Source of the DNA: Aphelocoma coerulescens
Lineage: Eukaryota > Chordata > Aves > Passeriformes > Corvidae
Assembly (NCBI RefSeq): GCF_041296385.1
Contig: NC_091023.1
Span: 10,912,924 to 10,976,923 of the forward strand
Length of the DNA: 64,000 nt
Direction: 5' to 3'
This document shows positions 1 to 11,678 of the stretch, one piece after another. The notes under the pieces were generated by a model, which was given only the letters and a program-made list of their open reading frames with translations, had not been told where the DNA came from and searched no databases. The position numbers were made by a program, and so were the translations under genes. Numbering within the stretch: the first letter of the stretch is position 1; each line of letters opens with the position of its first letter.

Positions 1-722
1 GGGAATGGGGATTGCAGTTACTTCACAAGATTTCATCTCTGTCACTACTTCTTTCCTGTTCCCCTGCTCCATTGTAGGGTCCCTCCCCTGCAGTGGGATA
101 TGGTCCTTCTCAAACTTCTTGGAACATGAACCCTCTCTATGGGTGTCAGTTCTTCGAGAACTGCTCCAGCAGGGGTCTTTTCCATGGGGTGCTGTCCTTC
201 AGGCAGGGTCACAGCTCCTGCCAGAAAACCTGCTCCAGTGTGGGCTCCTCTTCATTAGCCAGAGCTCCTGCCAGGACCCTGTTCCAGCCGCGGCTTTCCA
301 TGAGCTCCAGCCTCCTCATGCCCTCCCTACCTGCTCTGCCGTGGCTCCTCCACAGACTGCAGTGTGAATGTGTTACACTGTGGTCCTTCATGGGCTGCAG
401 TGGGGCAGCCTTCCTCACCATGGTCTTCTCCGTAGGCCTGGAGCATGTCCTTTCCTCCCTCTTAGCTGACCTTGGTGTCTGCAGTGTTTTCTCTTGCGTT
501 TTCCTCTCTCCTCTCTCTGCCACAGCTGCTGCACACTGGTTTTTAACCTTTTTTAAACACAGTGCCTCAGAGGTGCCCCCAGCTCTGCTGGTGGGCTCAG
601 CTTTGTGCAGTGGCGGGGGCAGTTTTGGAGCTGCAGCAGCTGTGCAGAAATGGGGGCAGCTTCTGTTCTCTCCTCATAGGGACCACCCTGACTGCTCCCT
701 GCTACCAAAACCGTGCCCTGTA
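1..722 (-). mobile_element. ERV LTR fragment (antisense in an AGFG1 intron)
   Basis: The block has the C/T-rich, repetitive 'CATGGGCTGCAG'-like composition of a passerine ERV LTR. It ends in CTACCAAAACCGTGCCCTG, which matches the right end of the LTR at 43462-44362. Both therefore belong to one family and lie on the - strand, with the LTR 5' end at the right. The left end is cut by the window, and I see no retroviral coding region beside it. Open frames in this block (for example 93-752) are by-products of its composition. Confidence 0.7.
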
Positions 723-1993
723 AACCTAATGCTCATGCACACAGTTTATTAAACGTGGTATCGAGTCCAGCCAGACATCACCCTCTCTTCCAGTCTACCC
801 TGGGAAGGAAAATGCATGTACTTCCATTTATATTAGCAGCATTGTGGAATACAGTAGTTTGTATTAAAATGTCCTTTTAGGTTTTAAATCTGTAGTACAG
901 ATGCTTTTGAATAGAAATTAAGTGAAATAATACAACTTTTAACTAGTACTATCAGACTATTAAGTTACAGTACTTAAGCAATCAGCATAATTTATTCTCT
1001 TTGTATATACTTAACCTGCAAAATCGCTCCAGAATAAACAAATTCTAACCTAAAAATATAATGTATTGCCATCTGTTATTCCAGAAGGTTGTTTCATGAG
1101 CTTTCTTTAGATAGTAACTCAAGTTATCTATATAAAAAGGTTTGGTTTGCATTTGATTAAAAACATTTTTTCCTTTCTTGCTTATAATAGAGTTTAAGGG
1201 CTTCTGTGGAGTTTATCAGCTAGGCGTGCCAATTCCTGTTAAATCTATAGATGCTTGAATGTCCAGCTGTTCAAAATTAGATTAGTGTTAACTTCTATTT
1301 TCTCCTATAGTATGGCACAAAAGGAAGGTGAAAACTGAAATTCTGTTTGAAATTTCCTTGGATTTTATTTTGTGGATACACTCTATGAATGCTATCTTCT
1401 TGACATTGGTATTGATTTTCCATATTTCTGTACTCTGATTTAGTTTTTTTAAAGACTGAATTTTCCAGTTAAATGAATTTATAAACCTAGCCAAAACTAT
1501 TCAAGTGGTGCCAACCAAAGTTCACCTGAGGAAGAAGCACTTTGTGTATGAGGAATTTGAATTGCCAATATGTTACAAGAATACCTTCTAATTTTTATTC
1601 CAAAAGAAATGTTCGGTTAGCCCACAAGTTCTAGATTTGGAAACTATCTGGTATTCTGTTCTTTATGGCTGTTTTTTCCTGAGCAGCCAGCACTGCAAAC
1701 ACTTAGGGTAAGCTGAAGTAGACTCCATCAGGTCATGCAGTTGTGAGTAGCAGCTTGTGTAAGAAGGACAGAAGTAGCATTAACAGGTACAGCTCTGTGA
1801 AGGTGGTTTGTAAAAGCTTGTTCAAAGACAACTTCCAATCATACAATAACATACAATTTTCTTCATGTAAAAAGAAGTACGTGGTAGGACATAACTCTTG
1901 GAGGCTGTCATGACCATGAATTCAGTTAATACATCTGTTTTTGTGTTTATTTCCCATATCCATTAACATGTTTTGTTCCTTTGCGATTTACAG
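723..1993 (+). other. AGFG1: AGFG1 intron, no recognisable features
   Basis: AT-rich intronic sequence between the LTR and the exon at 1994. I found no exon for the segment that precedes AQNSAN in human AGFG1. Confidence 0.6.
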
Positions 1994-4900
1994 CGCAGAA
2001 CTCTGCCAATGCAGGTTTTGCAAACTTTGATGCATTTGGACAGTCTAGTGGCTCGAGTAATTTTGGAGGTTTCCCCACAGCAAGTCAGTCTCCTTTTCAG
2101 CCCCAAAATACAGGTAGAACTCCTAGCACTTTTGATTAATACTTAATTGAAATAATCCTTACCTTTATGTTGGAAGGTATTGAAGTTGAGTTTTTCTTGC
2201 GTCTGCCTGCTTTAATGAGATCAAGCCATCTGAAGCTCTGGGGAAACTCAAAATGAATTCCTTGTGTTTGGTGTTGATTTTTTTTTCCCCTAATGCTGCT
2301 CAGAAGTCTGATTTATGGCACTGTGTTTGTTAGCTCTACACCTGAAATAATTATGAAAAGAATGAACGCTACTGCTTTTAATAAGTATTGAATTGATTCT
2401 GTCTTCTAAGAGAAGCACTTTGGTAGATCCAAAAGGATGTCACAGTACCAAAAAAGTGTGTGCCTATGCATATGTATAGCATATGCACACACTTCAGTAT
2501 GTTTGACTTCATGTGTAGAGCCTATTGCTGAGATTTATTTTGCTTTCCTTTAATTTGATCATGCTTTAGAACTTCTGCTTGAGTTTACACTTGCTGTTTG
2601 TCTAGATCTTTGGCTGACTGACTTTCTTTTCCTTTTTTTTTTTCTTTTGAGTGTGTGTTGTTTTAAACTTTTTTTTCAAATTTTCTTTTTCCCTTCTTAT
2701 GTTAACTTTAACCCACACACAATTTCTGGCTGTCCAGCGTTCAGAACGCTTTCATCTAGCTGCAGTTTTGGTGAATTTACTTCAGCTTTTCCTCTCCAGG
2801 CTGTACACAGTAAGTTCCACGCAGTGGAAAACTCAGCTTGCTTCATTTTATGCCATTGTAGTATAGCGCTTCCATTCCTACTGTTGCATATGTTTCAACT
2901 TGTTGATTATGCTTTTAGAAAGTTGTGTTTCTGTTTTAGAAAGTACTGTAGTGTGAGTGGAATCATCAACCAACTGTTATAAAATATGATACACTTAATG
3001 AAGCAACTCATTTAAATTTAAGTACATGACCTGCCTAGATTAAATTGTCTGGACAATGAAGAGATGGAACCTCATGGTATCATGTTTGATCTGAAGTTCA
3101 GTTGTGTGGACCCATATCAGATTTCTAAAATTGATTTATGTATCTCTGATGTCAGTGGAGACTTGTTATAAAAGAGCTGTGTTGTGTCTTCCCCCTCACC
3201 TCTTTCCTGATTGGATGCAGTCTAAAACTCTCTCTAAACCTGGGCATGAAGTCATACAACTTTTGGACTTCCAGGCACTGTTTCTTACTTAGGATGATGG
3301 CTGACATCTGAAATGACTAAACATTGAACCACTAAGTAAATGGAAATAGTAGCTATTTAATAGCCACATATGGTAGGGAAATGAAGCTTCTGTGTTTTGA
3401 ATATTAAAGATTAAGACAAATACATCTTTTTCTAGTAAGATTTTAGTATTGAAATTACTTAGAAATAGCATATAGTTTTCAAGATCAAATTATGACTGTG
3501 ATTTAAAGTGTTGAAGTTTGGGGTGTTTATCCCTGATGTGCAGTCCAAAAAATATATTACAATTTTTTTCTGATGACCCACTGAACTTTGAAGGAAATGG
3601 GAAGGAGTCTTAATTGTGTTGGATGGGGCAGGCAAACACATTGCCTCATGTAACCGCAAAGGGAGGGTTATTGTGTCATCAGTTACAGTTGGAGAGACTT
3701 TCTAACTTTGGAGCATTGATCATGTTTAACTTAATTTGTTACAGGTGGAAGTGCTGGATCAGTGAATGCTAATTTTGCCCACTTTGATAACTTCCCCAAA
3801 TCCTCCAGTGCTGATTTTGGAGCCTTCAATGCTTCTCAGAGCAACGCCACAGCAACTGCAGCCAGTAAAGCTGCAGTGAATAAACTGAATCTTCAGTCAG
3901 CTGACAAATATGCTGCTCTTGCTAATTTAGATAATATCTTCAGTGCAGGGCAAGGTATTAAACTTTATTATTTGCCATGATTATTCTCTATGTGTATAGT
4001 TACCACAAGGATGGCTGTGCTTGTCAAAGTACTTGTAACTGTATTTCAAAATTTCCCTTGTCTAAGTCATCAGTAGAGTTTTGTGTCAATGTACCCTTAA
4101 TGTGCAAGATGTAAGTTTTAAGACATCAGTCCAAAAGGATGTCATTACAAGACTGCTTTTTGGGAACCTATTTCCCATCAAGATGAAGAACTCTGAATTA
4201 AAATATCTAAATAATCATTACTGCAGTAATGAAAATGTATAAAAATACAAATATATATTTTATATTTGTACTAAAACCTATAGTGGATGCTCTGGAATGG
4301 AGAGCTGCAGTTGTTGCAAAGAGCTGCCAGAGCAACTTTCTTACCTCTCTGCCACAAAATGATTTGGCTTTAGTTTTTCATAAAATAGTAGCAGTGATAC
4401 TTGGATTTAGTTGATAGTAAATTAAAGAGAAAAAGCTAGTTATTCTATTACTCAAATGTATTTCTTCTCAAATGGTGTGTAAAAACTTATTTTCGTTTGT
4501 ACTGTAAGGCTTTGTTCTGAAATGGATTATTTGATGTTAGGTGTTCCATTAATTTTCTAGGTGAAGCTGAATGGATTATTTTTCTAGGAAAACAAAAGCT
4601 CTCTGGGGCTGCAGAGTACCTACAGAAGCAGGACATTTTGCTAATAACTAATGTTAAGCTTGTTAAACACTTTTTCTTCTATGCCCTAGTGCATATTTAA
4701 TTTTTAAGTCTACAACCATCTGTGAACTTTCATTTAGTTCTCTATATTGGCAGGGCAGAAACTGAAACAATCTTCAGTACTTTGAATCTTCTTTCTTTCT
4801 TTCTAGGTGGGAGTGAGCAGGGAAGTGGCTTCAGCACAGCAGTGTCATCAGCAGGCCCTGCGTTGTCAGCCCCCAATCAGTCAAGTGCATCTTCAGACAA

Positions 4901-7900
4901 GTATGCGGCTCTGGCAGAGCTGGACAGCGTGTTCAGCTCCACGGCCACCTCCAGTAACGCGTACACTGCCACCAGTAACGTCAGCAGGTATGCTGCCAGG
5001 GGCTGCTGAGTCCCCACACTGACTGCAGCAACAGCACAGAAGTAGCTTGAAGTCATTTCTCAGATCTGTTATCTAAATGAGAAAGCATTGAATGAGTTTA
5101 GAGGTACTACTGAAACTGCATCTCTTGTTTTAAATAATGGCAGTACTGAGGGATATTCTAGAAGTACTGTCGGCAGAATGTTCTCTGCACCTTTTTAGTT
5201 GTGATATGCTAAACCTGTTAGATGGTAGCACTTTGCTATGCAGAGTACTTGCATGCATACTCAAAATCATAGGATCATGCATGAAAAAATTTCAGATACT
5301 TTTAGTGCGAATGGTGCCACCCATTTATTTTCTAGATCACTGAAGTAACAAATACCAAATGCCTGTTAGTGACTTGGTATTGCAAGTGCCCCTAAGGCTT
5401 CTGCTTTGCAACCTTTATACTGTTGGCACTAGCTCAGTATTCCTTCTCCTGCTGTTGGTGGAGATGCTCAGCACTAGTGAGAGTGTCTGACCCTGGTATC
5501 AGGGAGGTACATTGCATTCTGCAAACTGCACATAAGTGTTCATCCCCTTTCTTTTACATGCCAGCAGTAACTGTAAATTGTATTTAATTATTAAACAAGC
5601 AATTCTGACTTCACTGAATGAATTGTATAAATTATTTCCAGCAATGCTTTTGGAACAGTACCTGTGGCTGCTACTGCACAGACACAGCCTGCATCTTCAA
5701 GCGTGCCTGCTCCATTTGGAGGTATGTGAGTGTTACTAACACTCCTTGGGGACTGAAAGCAAGCAATCTACTGATTTTTAGTTGATAATGCTGTACTTTG
5801 ATACCACTAATACTGAAGTTAAGAAAAGTACTATTAACAAAAAAATACTGCTATCCAAATAACTGTTTTTAATGTATTTTCTTACAAATTCCGGATCTTT
5901 CATGTGATTTTAGGTATTTATGTATCTTTGTATAAAAGCTGTGTAGACTTCGTGTGAGTCAGATTGGCTGTTAGAGAAACACTTAACGTAATAAAATGTC
6001 TTTAATCTTTCAGCAACACCTTCCACAAATCCATTTGTAGCTGCCCCTGTTGCCCCAGTGGCACCTTCAACAAATCCATTCCAGACCAATAGCCGAGGAG
6101 CAACAGGTTAGGAAAAAAAACATTGAGTGTTTGAGAAATTTGCTTTAAAGAATTGCATTGATTCTTTTTTCCTGTATCTGTATAATTTGTTTCTTAAAGA
6201 TTTTCTGTATTATGTGTCCCTTGTCTATTTGACATGTTGCGTGGTTGCTCAGTGTTGAGGTGCAATTCTAGGATTTCAAATGGTGGCCATGAAAAATGTC
6301 AAAATGATCTGTTAGTGCTCTACCTATTTGTAGTCTGTGTATCATCAGCTGAGTTCCTTCCAAGACTATAACCTTGGCTTTAGAGCATGCTTTATAGCAG
6401 GTAGCGCTGAAATCAGGGATCTTGAAAGCCCTTCTTTTTAATTTTTTTCTTTATTTCAAAGTGCTGAAAGCTCTCAAAACCAAAGAGCTGGAGCCAGAAC
6501 CAGTAAAGACAAGGCTCTTGGGATGTTAGCTCCTCACCAGTACACTTACTCAGTACATTGGTGTCTCTTTTTTAAAGCATACGTTTAATCTTTACACTCA
6601 TTTTTTATATTAATTTTCTGTGGGAGGATTCTGTAGAATCATAATTCCATGGGCAAAACTTAATTACTTTTCAAAAAGGCAAACTTGCACTTTAAAACTA
6701 TGAACTTGGATTTAGATGGCTGCTAGGTTATACTGATTTTCCTCTCCAGAGCTAAATTTTGACACTTCTATCTGTTAGCTGGACTTCAACAGATAAAAAT
6801 CTGCTGATTATGTGCATTTTGACATTGAGCTGTGGTTTGCTCAATGATCTAGGTAGGCTGAGTTAAAAACCGAATTGATAAATTTGTGTCTTCTGCTGAA
6901 ATTCATTCTGTTTGTAGTCCCTTTTGAGATACTATGCAGCTAAACTTGTTCAGATATTTAATGCCCGAATTATTTTAATCTCATTCCTAAGAGGGCTATT
7001 TGGATCATCATTAAGAATTTGTAGCATCTTTAGATAAATTTCTTTGAATATGGCAACTCTATCCTTCCACCTTCTGTACAGTTGTCCCTGGCTTGCTGAG
7101 GTTCCAAGCCTTTGGCAGCCATCCTGATTCTATACTAGGTGACAGAGATAATGTCTATAAGTAAAATAAGGTTCAGCCCCTTTCATTGTAAGGCATAAAC
7201 TTACGGCTTATCCTTTTATGTTTTCCTCCTGCATGAACTTTGCTATTTAGTACATGGGAGATCTGTTTTGTAGCGCTTATTTCTGATGGTTTTCTTACAC
7301 TAAACTATTGCTGGTTATGCTATTGATTAACTGTTTGGTACATATATGTGTATCTATTTCTCTCTCTCTCTCTATATATATAACTAAGAAATGTCTGTTC
7401 AAGAGTGTATAAATGATTTGACATTATCTGGTCTCTTTGTGGCTTCCATAAGGCCTCTCGGGAGCAATGCACTCTCACATATTTCCTCAGGCTCATTTTG
7501 GTAGGTGGCCACATTTGGTATCAAGTTTCTTGTGGCTAATTGTTCTTGCTTGTAAAAGCTTATTGACAGCTATCTGGTTCTCTGCACGAAGAATTGTGGA
7601 AGACTTGACTTCCACAGTGTTGTGGGTGTGGGTATTTGGCAACTGGGCTGAGGGAGAGAAGAGCATACATAGACTTCCTGTTGAGCAACCGAAACAAAAC
7701 CATTATTGATATCCTCCATGGTCACCATATAGTGCTAATGAGTGACTGTTGAAGTTTCTGCCAACAATAGTTTGATGCCTTTTGGGATATCCAAAGTCCC
7801 CTGGTGATTTTGTTGTGTTTCTGTTTGCTGTTTTAGCCAAGTTTGCTGTCGAGTAGCTTCTCTGCTCACTGTAGCTTGAGAACAGTGTTAGTAATTAGTT

Positions 7901-10166
7901 TTGTGTGCACCTTGTCAACAGTTTGTCTGTATAATGTCTTGCCCTTGAATACTTTTGGGGTAAATTTTTCAACTGATAGTTAAGCTATATTCAATAAATT
8001 AATTTTATTAGCTTTTTTAAACAGTTGAGCTTGCATAAAATGTAGCTTGTAATATTTCAAAAGAGAAGTCCTGTTTAACTAGCATAGAATACCTGCTGTC
8101 TGTATTTGTACCAAAAATCCTCCAATGTACTTCTCTTTTAAAGAATAACTCCCAAAAGACTGAATAATGGTTTTGTTGCTGTACTTTTGCACCTAGTGTG
8201 CTTCTATTTATTTGCTGAAGGCATGGGGAAATGCCTATGAGCTGTGTGTTCTTTACTTGAAATGTTCAGCAGAGAATCAGATGAAAAGTTTTGGGTTCTT
8301 TTTGTTTTAAGTTCTACCTCAACAGTAAGAGGGTTTGCAACAGGAGCTTTGTGTGCCAATAGTGTGCATGGTGAGAATTTCCTTAAAGACATTAAAGATG
8401 GGATGAAAAAAGGGGATGCATGTATCCCTTTGATTTTTTTTTTTTTATATGACCTCCTGTAGTGCAGCTTGAAGTAGGAAAATCCTTTCATGCTTTTCTC
8501 AGAAGGAGAAAAACAGAGGGGGGCTTAGGCTGCCTGAACCTGCTTGCTTCTTACATGTACAGACTTCTACCAGAAAAACTGTGGGGAAAATATATGATAA
8601 CATTGAGAACAAAAAATATTTCCTCTTCCGAAAGAATATCTGATTGTGCTGGATCTACTAAATTTTAAATAACTTCATTCATTTTTAAAGTGGAAAAGTA
8701 AATTATGCACCCAGTTGGTGGTGATCTGAGTGAACAAATCAGTTCAGGGGCTGTAGAAGTTGAACGAAACTTTTGTCTGGTAACAGAGGGCATTAGAAGA
8801 CTTTTAACATGACCTTATAGTAATTTGTTCCATGGAAAAAGTGATTTCTTACAAATAATTGAATGTTATTTTTTGCCTATCAGCAGCAACATTTGGTACT
8901 GCATCCATGAGCATGCCGGCAGGATTTGGAACTCCTGCCTCCTACAGTCTTCCTACTAGTTATAGTGGCAACTTCCAGCAGCCCACGTTCCCAACCCAGG
9001 CAGCTTTCCCTCAACAGACTGCTTTTGCTCAGCAGCCAAATGGTAGGTCTGCATGTTTTAGATAATCTTGTCTAAATCAGAAACATGGAGAAAATGGTCT
9101 GTCTATAAGTTGGCAATAATGGGTGGATATTTATTTCTACATGACCTTGATAGTAATGTTGATGAAGGGTTCCCACACTCTTTTGGCTCTGTAGTTGAGC
9201 CTCTTGACTTGGCTGTGTGCCATTGTGTGATGACAAAACTGAAATTTGACCAAAATCTCATACTAAAATGGTAGGTGTTCCCAGGCTTAAAGGGGTTTTA
9301 AGCAAGAAGGGCTGTTTTGGAATGTGTGCAACTCATTATTACACTTTCTTGAACTTCATAGAATGCAGGGAAGAGAAAATTGAAAGTATTTTCTTCCTGA
9401 ATTTATATGATATCATAACATTGAAGAAAGTGCATATGTAGAAATTGGAGATTGATGAGTTACGAACAGTTGAAAAGCTCAACCATGGTGTTTTACGCTT
9501 ACATTCTTGATAATGTTTAAGTAGGATCAGTCCTGCTGATTCTGCAGTTCAAAATTCCGCTTAATTTTGGCTGGGAGCCGCAGCAAAGAACTCTTTGAAC
9601 ATTGTTTACTAGTATTAATATTTTTTACTTTTCTTTCCAAGGAGCAGGTTTTGCTGCATTTGGGCAAGCAAAGCCTGTAGTAACTCCTTTTGGACAAGTT
9701 GCAGCTGTTGGAGTATCTAGTAACCCTTTTATGGTGAGTTGTTGTATGTCAATGACTTCTGTATGTCCAAAGAATAGTCTGTAACACTTAATTTAGAGAT
9801 ACACAAAGATTTGGGGGTTTTCTTGCTTTTAGTAAGGGAAGGCAGCATGTAACTCTCCTAACTGCAGCTCACTATTGTGATGATATGCCATTTGTAAGGA
9901 TGTTCAGATCAAAGCAGAGGGACTTTTATACATGTTCTCACAGTAGTGTAATTCTAGAGAAGCAGCAAAAAACAGACTGTAATATAAAGCAGAAGTATTC
10001 CCCAGCAGGTTGTTTTCTTTTTTATATATTCTGCATTTATGATTTACAATATGGGAAAAAAAATCTTAAATACTTGCCTTATTTTTCTTCGTTGCTTTTC
10101 CCCCAGGCTGGTGCACCAACAGGACAATTTCCAACAGGAAGCTCATCAACCAATCCTTTCTTATAG
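1994..10166 (+). CDS. AGFG1: ArfGAP with FG repeats 1, C-terminal part (8 constitutive exons)
   Basis: AGFG1 is an endocytic and nuclear-export-linked adaptor whose C-terminal FG/NPF region binds EH-domain proteins such as EPS15 (family knowledge). Exons seen: 1994-2113, 3745-3954, 4807-4987, 5642-5721, 6014-6106, 8884-9042, 9642-9733 and 10107-10166 (stop TAG). Every junction is AG/GT and the phases join without a break, giving about 330 residues. The product runs co-linear with the human protein as I remember it, from AQNSANAGFANF to SSSTNPFL. It carries repeated NFxxFD/FG motifs, two DKYAAL segments and four NPF motifs, one at the extreme C-terminus. The N-terminal ArfGAP zinc-finger exons lie upstream of the window, so the gene is partial here only because of the window edge. 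An optional 72-nt exon and a tandem acceptor are listed separately. The gene converges tail to tail with transporter copy 1. Confidence 0.96.
2453..2495. repeat. Inverted repeat / hairpin in AGFG1 intron
   Basis: The left arm AAGTGTGTGCCTATGC pairs with the right arm GCATATGCACACACTT with one bulged base; the centre is TATG-rich. It lies about 245 bp upstream of the cassette exon. Confidence 0.6.
2738..2809 (+). CDS. AGFG1: AGFG1 cassette exon (72 nt, 24 codons)
   Basis: This segment follows a pyrimidine-rich tract and a CAG acceptor and ends at a consensus A|GTAAGT donor. It enters and leaves in phase 1, exactly like the junction between the exons ending at 2113 and starting at 3745, so including or skipping it keeps the frame. 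It would encode AFRTLSSSCSFGEFTSAF followed by PLQAVHS. FGEF and the Ser-rich context resemble the rest of the FG region. I recall that longer mammalian AGFG1 isoforms insert about 24 residues here; that is memory, not a search result. Confidence 0.82.
6107..8883 (+). other. AGFG1: AGFG1 long intron
   Basis: A 2.8-kb intron between NSRGAT and AATFGT. It holds a short TC/TA microsatellite near 7358-7382. I found no convincing extra exon: candidate acceptor/donor pairs near 7498 enclose only about 10 nt. Confidence 0.7.
7358..7382. repeat. (TC)n(TA)n microsatellite
   Basis: Short TCTCTC run passing directly into TATATA. Confidence 0.8.
8881..8886 (+). promoter_or_regulatory. AGFG1: Tandem NAGNAG splice acceptor of AGFG1
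   Basis: The acceptor reads CAGCAG directly before CAACATTTGG. Using the first CAG gives ...TAATFG as in human AGFG1. Using the second removes one alanine and keeps the frame. Confidence 0.7.
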
Positions 10167-10860
10167 CCTTATAGACACTTTACCCAAAAGAACTCTTATG
10201 TGGTCACATAACATCTCTGCGCCTCTTGCACTGTTGTCTTGTTTCACTGATACTAGCTTTAAACACAAAAGAAATCTTTAAGAAGTAAAAATAAAAGCCT
10301 GCATTGTGTACCTTTGAAAAGTTTTAAAAACAAAAAAACACCCAACACAAAAAAAACCAAGAAAACCAACCCCCCACCAGGTAATAATGTGCAAAACAGA
10401 GGGCTGTGGTAACATCCTTGAACCTGTGAAGTGACAGGTAAAAAGTAGCGGTATCATGTATATTAAAATTGGCTAATAAGTTATTGCAGATACCACACTC
10501 ATTATGCTGCAGTACTGTACATATTTTTCTTAGAAAATAGCTATTTGTGCATATCAGTATTTGTAACTTTAACACATTGTTATGTGAAAAATGTTACTGG
10601 GGAATAGATCAGCCACTTTAAGGTGCTGTTGTATCTCTTGGAATGAATGAGCTGCATCATTTTAACCATTGGTATTGGAAGTCACAAAGTTAAATTGAAG
10701 GTTTGTTCATTTCTCAAAATGTTTTCCTTTCCTAAGAGCTCTTCTATTTATACATGCCTAAATCTCTAATGTTAGAGGGATACCTGTCTGCATAATAAAG
10801 CTGATCATGTTTTGCTACAGTTTGCAGGTGAAAAAATAAATATTAGAAAAAACAACTGTG
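10167..10860 (+). other. AGFG1: AGFG1 proximal 3'UTR with polyadenylation signals
   Basis: AATAAA hexamers lie at 10290-10295, 10794-10799 and 10835-10840. The last is followed by a GT-rich stretch, making cleavage near 10860 plausible. Longer 3'UTR forms cannot be excluded. Confidence 0.55.
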
Positions 10861-11632
10861 TAGCATTATTTCTGTGCAGTAACATTTATTGGATGAAAAT
10901 GTACACACTGTGTCTTGTACACAAATGAGGTGTCCAAAGCAATGTGTTTGAAGGTGAGTTAAGCTTACAATTTTCACATGCCTCACTTGGATATGTTTCT
11001 TTGTGTCACTGTGATGAAGCTTGCTGTTCTAGCTCAGGTGAAGGGACCTGTCACACAGAATGTTAGGCAAGGTTTGGATTATTTGGATAGAGTATCTGTC
11101 ATGAAGGGCACTGGAAGCACTGTGGAGGGTAGTTATTGGAGAGAACGTTTGCAGCAAAAGACACCTTATTATGGGTAACTAATGACAGGCTCTGAACAAG
11201 CCTTAGTTATGGTCTGAACAGAATGTGTAAGAGCAGGCCAAGGTATCACAGATGTAATAGCACTCTCTTTATTAAAAACTGATACATATCAGTAAGAGTT
11301 CTTGTGGAATATTAGATTTGTCTTTTCTTTTTTTTAATTTACAGAAATATTTCCTGCCATACTAGAGTGAAATTTGTAGAGGGAAAAATGTCTGGCTTGT
11401 CTTCTCTGTAACAGTACTAAGGTTCAAGAAAAATATAACTGGATCAAAGTAATTGGTTATGGTGTTTTAAATAGAGATAATTTGGGTAAAGTTCAAGTGT
11501 AATACTGGAATTAAGCAAATAATGTAAGTATATTGTGAATACATAAACTGCAAGCTTAAAGGTTTCTGACCAGCTGGAGAATAAAATTCTAACAGTTTTC
11601 AGGATAACAGGAATAAATAAGGTGAGATTGAT

Positions 11633-11678
<46 letters not shown>

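Noticed and set aside
93..752. 219-codon open frame on the + strand
   Set aside because: Lies inside an ERV LTR of repetitive C/T-rich composition; no domain, no splice context.
7451..7512. Possible extra AGFG1 exon ending near GCTCATTTTG|GTAGGT
   Set aside because: Would be about 10 nt long and adds nothing to the conserved protein; acceptor context is weak.
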